A stretch of DNA of 8,399 nucleotides, taken from NCBI GenBank assembly GCA_039812685.1, contig JBDIBB010000159.1:1-8399 (forward strand). The letters are read 5' to 3'. The position numbers were made by a program, and so were the translations under genes. The notes beneath the pieces are model-generated. The model did no database searches, was not told the DNA's origin, and was given only the letters and a program-made list of their open reading frames with translations. The DNA is from JBDIBB01 sp039812685. Its GTDB lineage: Bacteria; Acidobacteriota; Vicinamibacteria; Vicinamibacterales; JAFNAJ01. Below, piece after piece: positions 6,609-8,399 of this stretch; position 1 is the first letter of the stretch, and the number at the start of each line of letters is the position of its first letter.

Positions 6609-7930
6609 TCGCGCGCGTCGCATCGCTGCTGATCGTGCTCGCCACCGTGGCCCTGCTGCGCGAGTCGTCGGCCGGCGGCGATGCGGCATCGCCGTCGGTG
6701 GCCCTTGCGCTGGGCTTCGCCCTGGTGGCGGCCTCGCTGCTTGGCGACGTCGCCGACCGGCTGCGCCTGCCGCGGCTGAGCGGCTACCTCGTCTTCGGGC
6801 TGCTGTGCGGCCCCTACCTCTTCAACCTGATCACGGCAACCATGGCGCGGGAACTCCAACTGATCAACGGTCTGGCGATCGCGCTCATCGCGCTGATAGC
6901 GGGCACCGAGGTCAACGTGAGCCGCCTGCGCGCGCGCCTGCGGGCGATTGCCACCATAGGCGCGGTGACCCTGGGAACGATGTACGCGGGGCTCGCGACC
7001 CTGTTCTTCCTGGCGTGGCCGTGGCTGCCGATCGCGCCGGAGGCCACCGGACTGGAACGCATCGCCATGGTGCTGGTGCTGACTGCCGTGGTGGTCAGCT
7101 TCTCCCCGACGGTCACCATCGCTGTCGTCACCGAGACCCGGTCGCGCGGCCCGCTCAGCGAGCTCGTGATTGCGGTGGTGGTGCTCGCCGACCTCGCCCT
7201 GATCCTCGCCTTCACGCTGGTGATGCAGTTCGCCCGCTCGGTGATGGGTGGTGCGGGCGAGGGCGTCGGGCTGATGGCGCACCTGCTCTGGGAGGTGGTG
7301 GGATCGGCCGCGTTCGGCGCGCTGGTGGGCGCGCTGTTTGCCGTCTACCTGCGCCTGATCGGCCGCGAACTCACGCTGGCCGTGCTCGTGGTGTGCGTCG
7401 TGCTCAGCGGCGCCGGCGGCGCCTGGAACCTCGAGCCGCTCGTGGCGGCGATGACGGCCGGGCTGGTGATCGAGAACATCGCAACCGCCCGCGCCGATGC
7501 CCTGCGCGACGCCATCGAGCGCAGCGCGACGCCCGTGCTCGTGATCTTCTTCGCCGCGGTCGGCGCCAGCATCCACCTCGATGCGCTCGCCACGATTGGC
7601 GCGGCGGCGGCCGCCGTGGCGATCGCACGGCTGGTCGCGATCCGCCTGGCGACCCACATGGCCCTCGGGGCGGCCGGCCTTGGCGGCGACGAGGCCAGCC
7701 AGGGGCTCTGGATGGGGCTGGTGTCCCAGGCGGGCGTCACGCTCGGGCTCACGATCCTCGTCGGGGCCGAGTTCCAGGGGTGGGGACCGTCCGTGCAGAC
7801 GCTCATGGTGGCGATGATCGCGCTGCACGAGCTGATCGGCCCCATCCTGTTCAAGGCGGCGCTGGTCAGGGCCGGGGAGGTGGGCGGGCAGGACCTGGCT
7901 TCGTCAGAGCTCGCCCCGGGCGAGGCCTGA
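6605..7930 (+). CDS. Cation:proton antiporter (CPA2-like), second of pair
   Basis: The protein has 441 residues. GTG 6605 overlaps the TGA of the upstream gene in the four bases GTGA, a classic coupling arrangement, with a strong ribosome binding site. About 12-13 hydrophobic segments are seen. LSGYLVFGLLCGPYLF (58-73) is the family's early G-Y-L-x-x-G-x-x-x-GP motif, and ALIALIAGTEVNVSRLR (93-109) matches the usual G-x-E-x-x-x-x-x-L-R block. The segment SPTVTIAVVTETRSRGPLSE (167-186), followed by VVVLADLALI (191-200), corresponds to the unwound helix and ion-binding helix. There the usual paired Asp-Asp or Asn-Asp is Ala195-Asp196. GLVSQAGVTLGLTI (371-384) is the typical late motif. No cytoplasmic RCK domain follows; the C-terminus is a short acidic tail. 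It probably exchanges a monovalent cation for protons. The single acidic residue hints at different stoichiometry from its partner, or at a structural role. Confidence 0.9.
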   Translation: MIARVASLLIVLATVALLRESSAGGDAASPSVALALGFALVAASLLGDVADRLRLPRLSGYLVFGLLCGPYLFNLITATMARELQLINGLAIALIALIAGTEVNVSRLRARLRAIATIGAVTLGTMYAGLATLFFLAWPWLPIAPEATGLERIAMVLVLTAVVVSFSPTVTIAVVTETRSRGPLSELVIAVVVLADLALILAFTLVMQFARSVMGGAGEGVGLMAHLLWEVVGSAAFGALVGALFAVYLRLIGRELTLAVLVVCVVLSGAGGAWNLEPLVAAMTAGLVIENIATARADALRDAIERSATPVLVIFFAAVGASIHLDALATIGAAAAAVAIARLVAIRLATHMALGAAGLGGDEASQGLWMGLVSQAGVTLGLTILVGAEFQGWGPSVQTLMVAMIALHELIGPILFKAALVRAGEVGGQDLASSELAPGEA

Positions 7931-7934
7931 GGAT

Positions 7935-7965
7935 CGGCGGCCGGCGTCGCGTGGCCGGCCTGCCG
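7935..7965. terminator. Bidirectional hairpin between convergent genes
   Basis: CGGC (7935-7938) plus GGCCGGC (7939-7945) pairs with GCCGGCC (7954-7960) plus GCCG (7962-7965). This gives an 11-bp GC stem with one bulged T at 7961 and an 8-nt loop. It occupies the 40-bp gap between two convergent stop codons, where a shared terminator is expected. No T-run follows on either strand, so intrinsic termination is unproven. Confidence 0.4.
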
Positions 7966-7970
7966 CGGAT

Positions 7971-8399
7971 CTACCGTGAGGCCGTCGCCACCCAGCGTGG
8001 CGGCGTGGCGCCGGGCGGCGTCTGCGGCGCCGCGCCGTCGCCGAAGTAGACCGCGTCGGTGGCGCGGTCGATGCGAATCGTGGCCGACCGATCCTTCACC
8101 GACACCACGATCGCCTCGCCGATCGTGCGCGTGGCGCGGCCGTCCCGGGCGCCGCGGCGGAACAGCGTGAGGCGCTGCCCGGCCCGCACGCCGTGATCCC
8201 GGCCGCGGTCGATCACCATCAGTCGGCGCGGTGCGCCCATCAGCTGGCCTTCGTCGGCAAAGAGCACGCGTGCCGCCTGGCGGTAGTCTGGCATCCCCAG
8301 CGGATCGGCTTCGCGCAGCGGCTCGGGTTCGAATCCCGCCACGTAGTCGCCCTTCACGAACTCGTCGCAGGCGTAGACGACCACGGCGAAGGCGGCCGA
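7971..8399 (-). CDS. C-terminal part of a protein with a FlgT-C-like beta domain (truncated by the window)
   Basis: The stop TAG is at 7973-7971, and the frame stays open to the right edge (143 codons). A GTG at 8384 is possible but unlikely as the start: upstream codons keep coding and no ribosome binding site is visible. The visible part has a Cys-Asp-Glu-x-x-x-x-Gly-Asp-Tyr segment near the edge. A linker follows, then a compact beta-rich block reading Met-Val-Ile-Asp-Arg-Gly, Gly-Val-Arg-Ala-Gly-Gln-Arg-Leu-Thr-Leu-Phe, Ile-Gly-Glu-Ala-Ile-Val and finally Ala-Val-Tyr-Phe-Gly-Asp. This 'x-D-x-G-x-x-x-G-V-x-x-G-x-x-L-x-x-F ... G-E-x-x-V' pattern resembles the C-terminal barrel of FlgT and of LysM-associated envelope proteins. 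An extracytoplasmic location is likely but no signal is in view. The ~20 C-terminal residues are Pro/Ala-rich. Confidence 0.7.
   Translation of the reverse strand, partial: SAAFAVVVYACDEFVKGDYVAGFEPEPLREADPLGMPDYRQAARVLFADEGQLMGAPRRLMVIDRGRDHGVRAGQRLTLFRRGARDGRATRTIGEAIVVSVKDRSATIRIDRATDAVYFGDGAAPQTPPGATPPRWVATASR

Noticed and set aside
4791..6689. 632-codon open frame antisense to the PDZ and first antiporter genes
   Set aside because: Arg/Pro/Gly-rich translation without domains; it spans the junction of two clear plus-strand genes and is a composition artefact. The 542-codon frame at 3923-5551 and the 553-codon frame at 6167-7828 are rejected on the same grounds.
6601..8049. ATG-initiated 482-codon frame overlapping the second antiporter
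   Set aside because: The ATG is only 1 nt from the GGAGGA, the translation is Arg/Gly/Asp-rich, and the overlapping GTG frame encodes a clear multi-spanning transporter.
8324..8338. Perfect tRNA T-arm-like sequence (CGGGTTCGAATCCCG) on the plus strand
   Set aside because: The 3' acceptor bases that follow have no complementary 5' strand about 60 nt upstream, and no D-arm or anticodon arm is visible. The bases are in frame inside a protein-coding gene on the opposite strand.

Overview
The window is very GC-rich (roughly 70%), with dense, closely packed genes. It looks like a chromosomal segment of an Acidobacteriota bacterium, probably a Vicinamibacteria-type lineage. That placement is inferred from the base composition and from the secreted Asp-box/sortilin-like protein, a family often expanded in those genomes. 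No rRNA or other marker gene is present to confirm it.

Layout. (a) 1-809 has no credible gene. Positions 171-740 are a repeat array with two head-to-tail copies of a ~211-bp unit (196-407 and 408-617), followed by two shorter hairpin elements (617-660 and 697-740). The shared core is a REP-like palindrome headed by GTAG. (b) 810-3512, minus strand: a 900-residue exported protein with about ten Asp-box (BNR) motifs, of the VPS10/sortilin-like beta-propeller type. (c) 3513-3662: a 150-bp divergent intergenic region. Each flanking gene has a -10-like hexamer 6-7 nt before its start codon and no Shine-Dalgarno sequence, which suggests two leaderless transcripts. (d) 3663-4028, plus: a small uncharacterised protein of 121 residues. 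(e) 4109-7930, plus: a tight three-gene operon. It encodes a membrane-anchored HtrA-like protein whose protease motif appears destroyed, with two PDZ domains, and then two different Na+/H+-exchanger-type (CPA superfamily) membrane proteins. These genes overlap by 20 bp and 4 bp, so they are probably translationally coupled. (f) 7931-7970: a 40-bp convergent gap filled by a GC-rich hairpin. (g) 7971 to the right edge, minus: the C-terminal part of a gene whose start lies outside the window, with a small beta-rich domain resembling the FlgT C-terminal type.

How the parts may work together. The clearest functional unit is the operon 4109-7930. An anchored pseudoprotease/PDZ protein is co-translated with two antiporter-like proteins that carry different residues at the expected ion-binding position. 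This suggests a membrane complex, possibly a hetero-oligomeric cation/proton antiporter with a PDZ-containing regulator; that is inference from gene order and motifs. The REP-like array lies just beyond the 3' end of the Asp-box gene and may mark or stabilise its transcript end.
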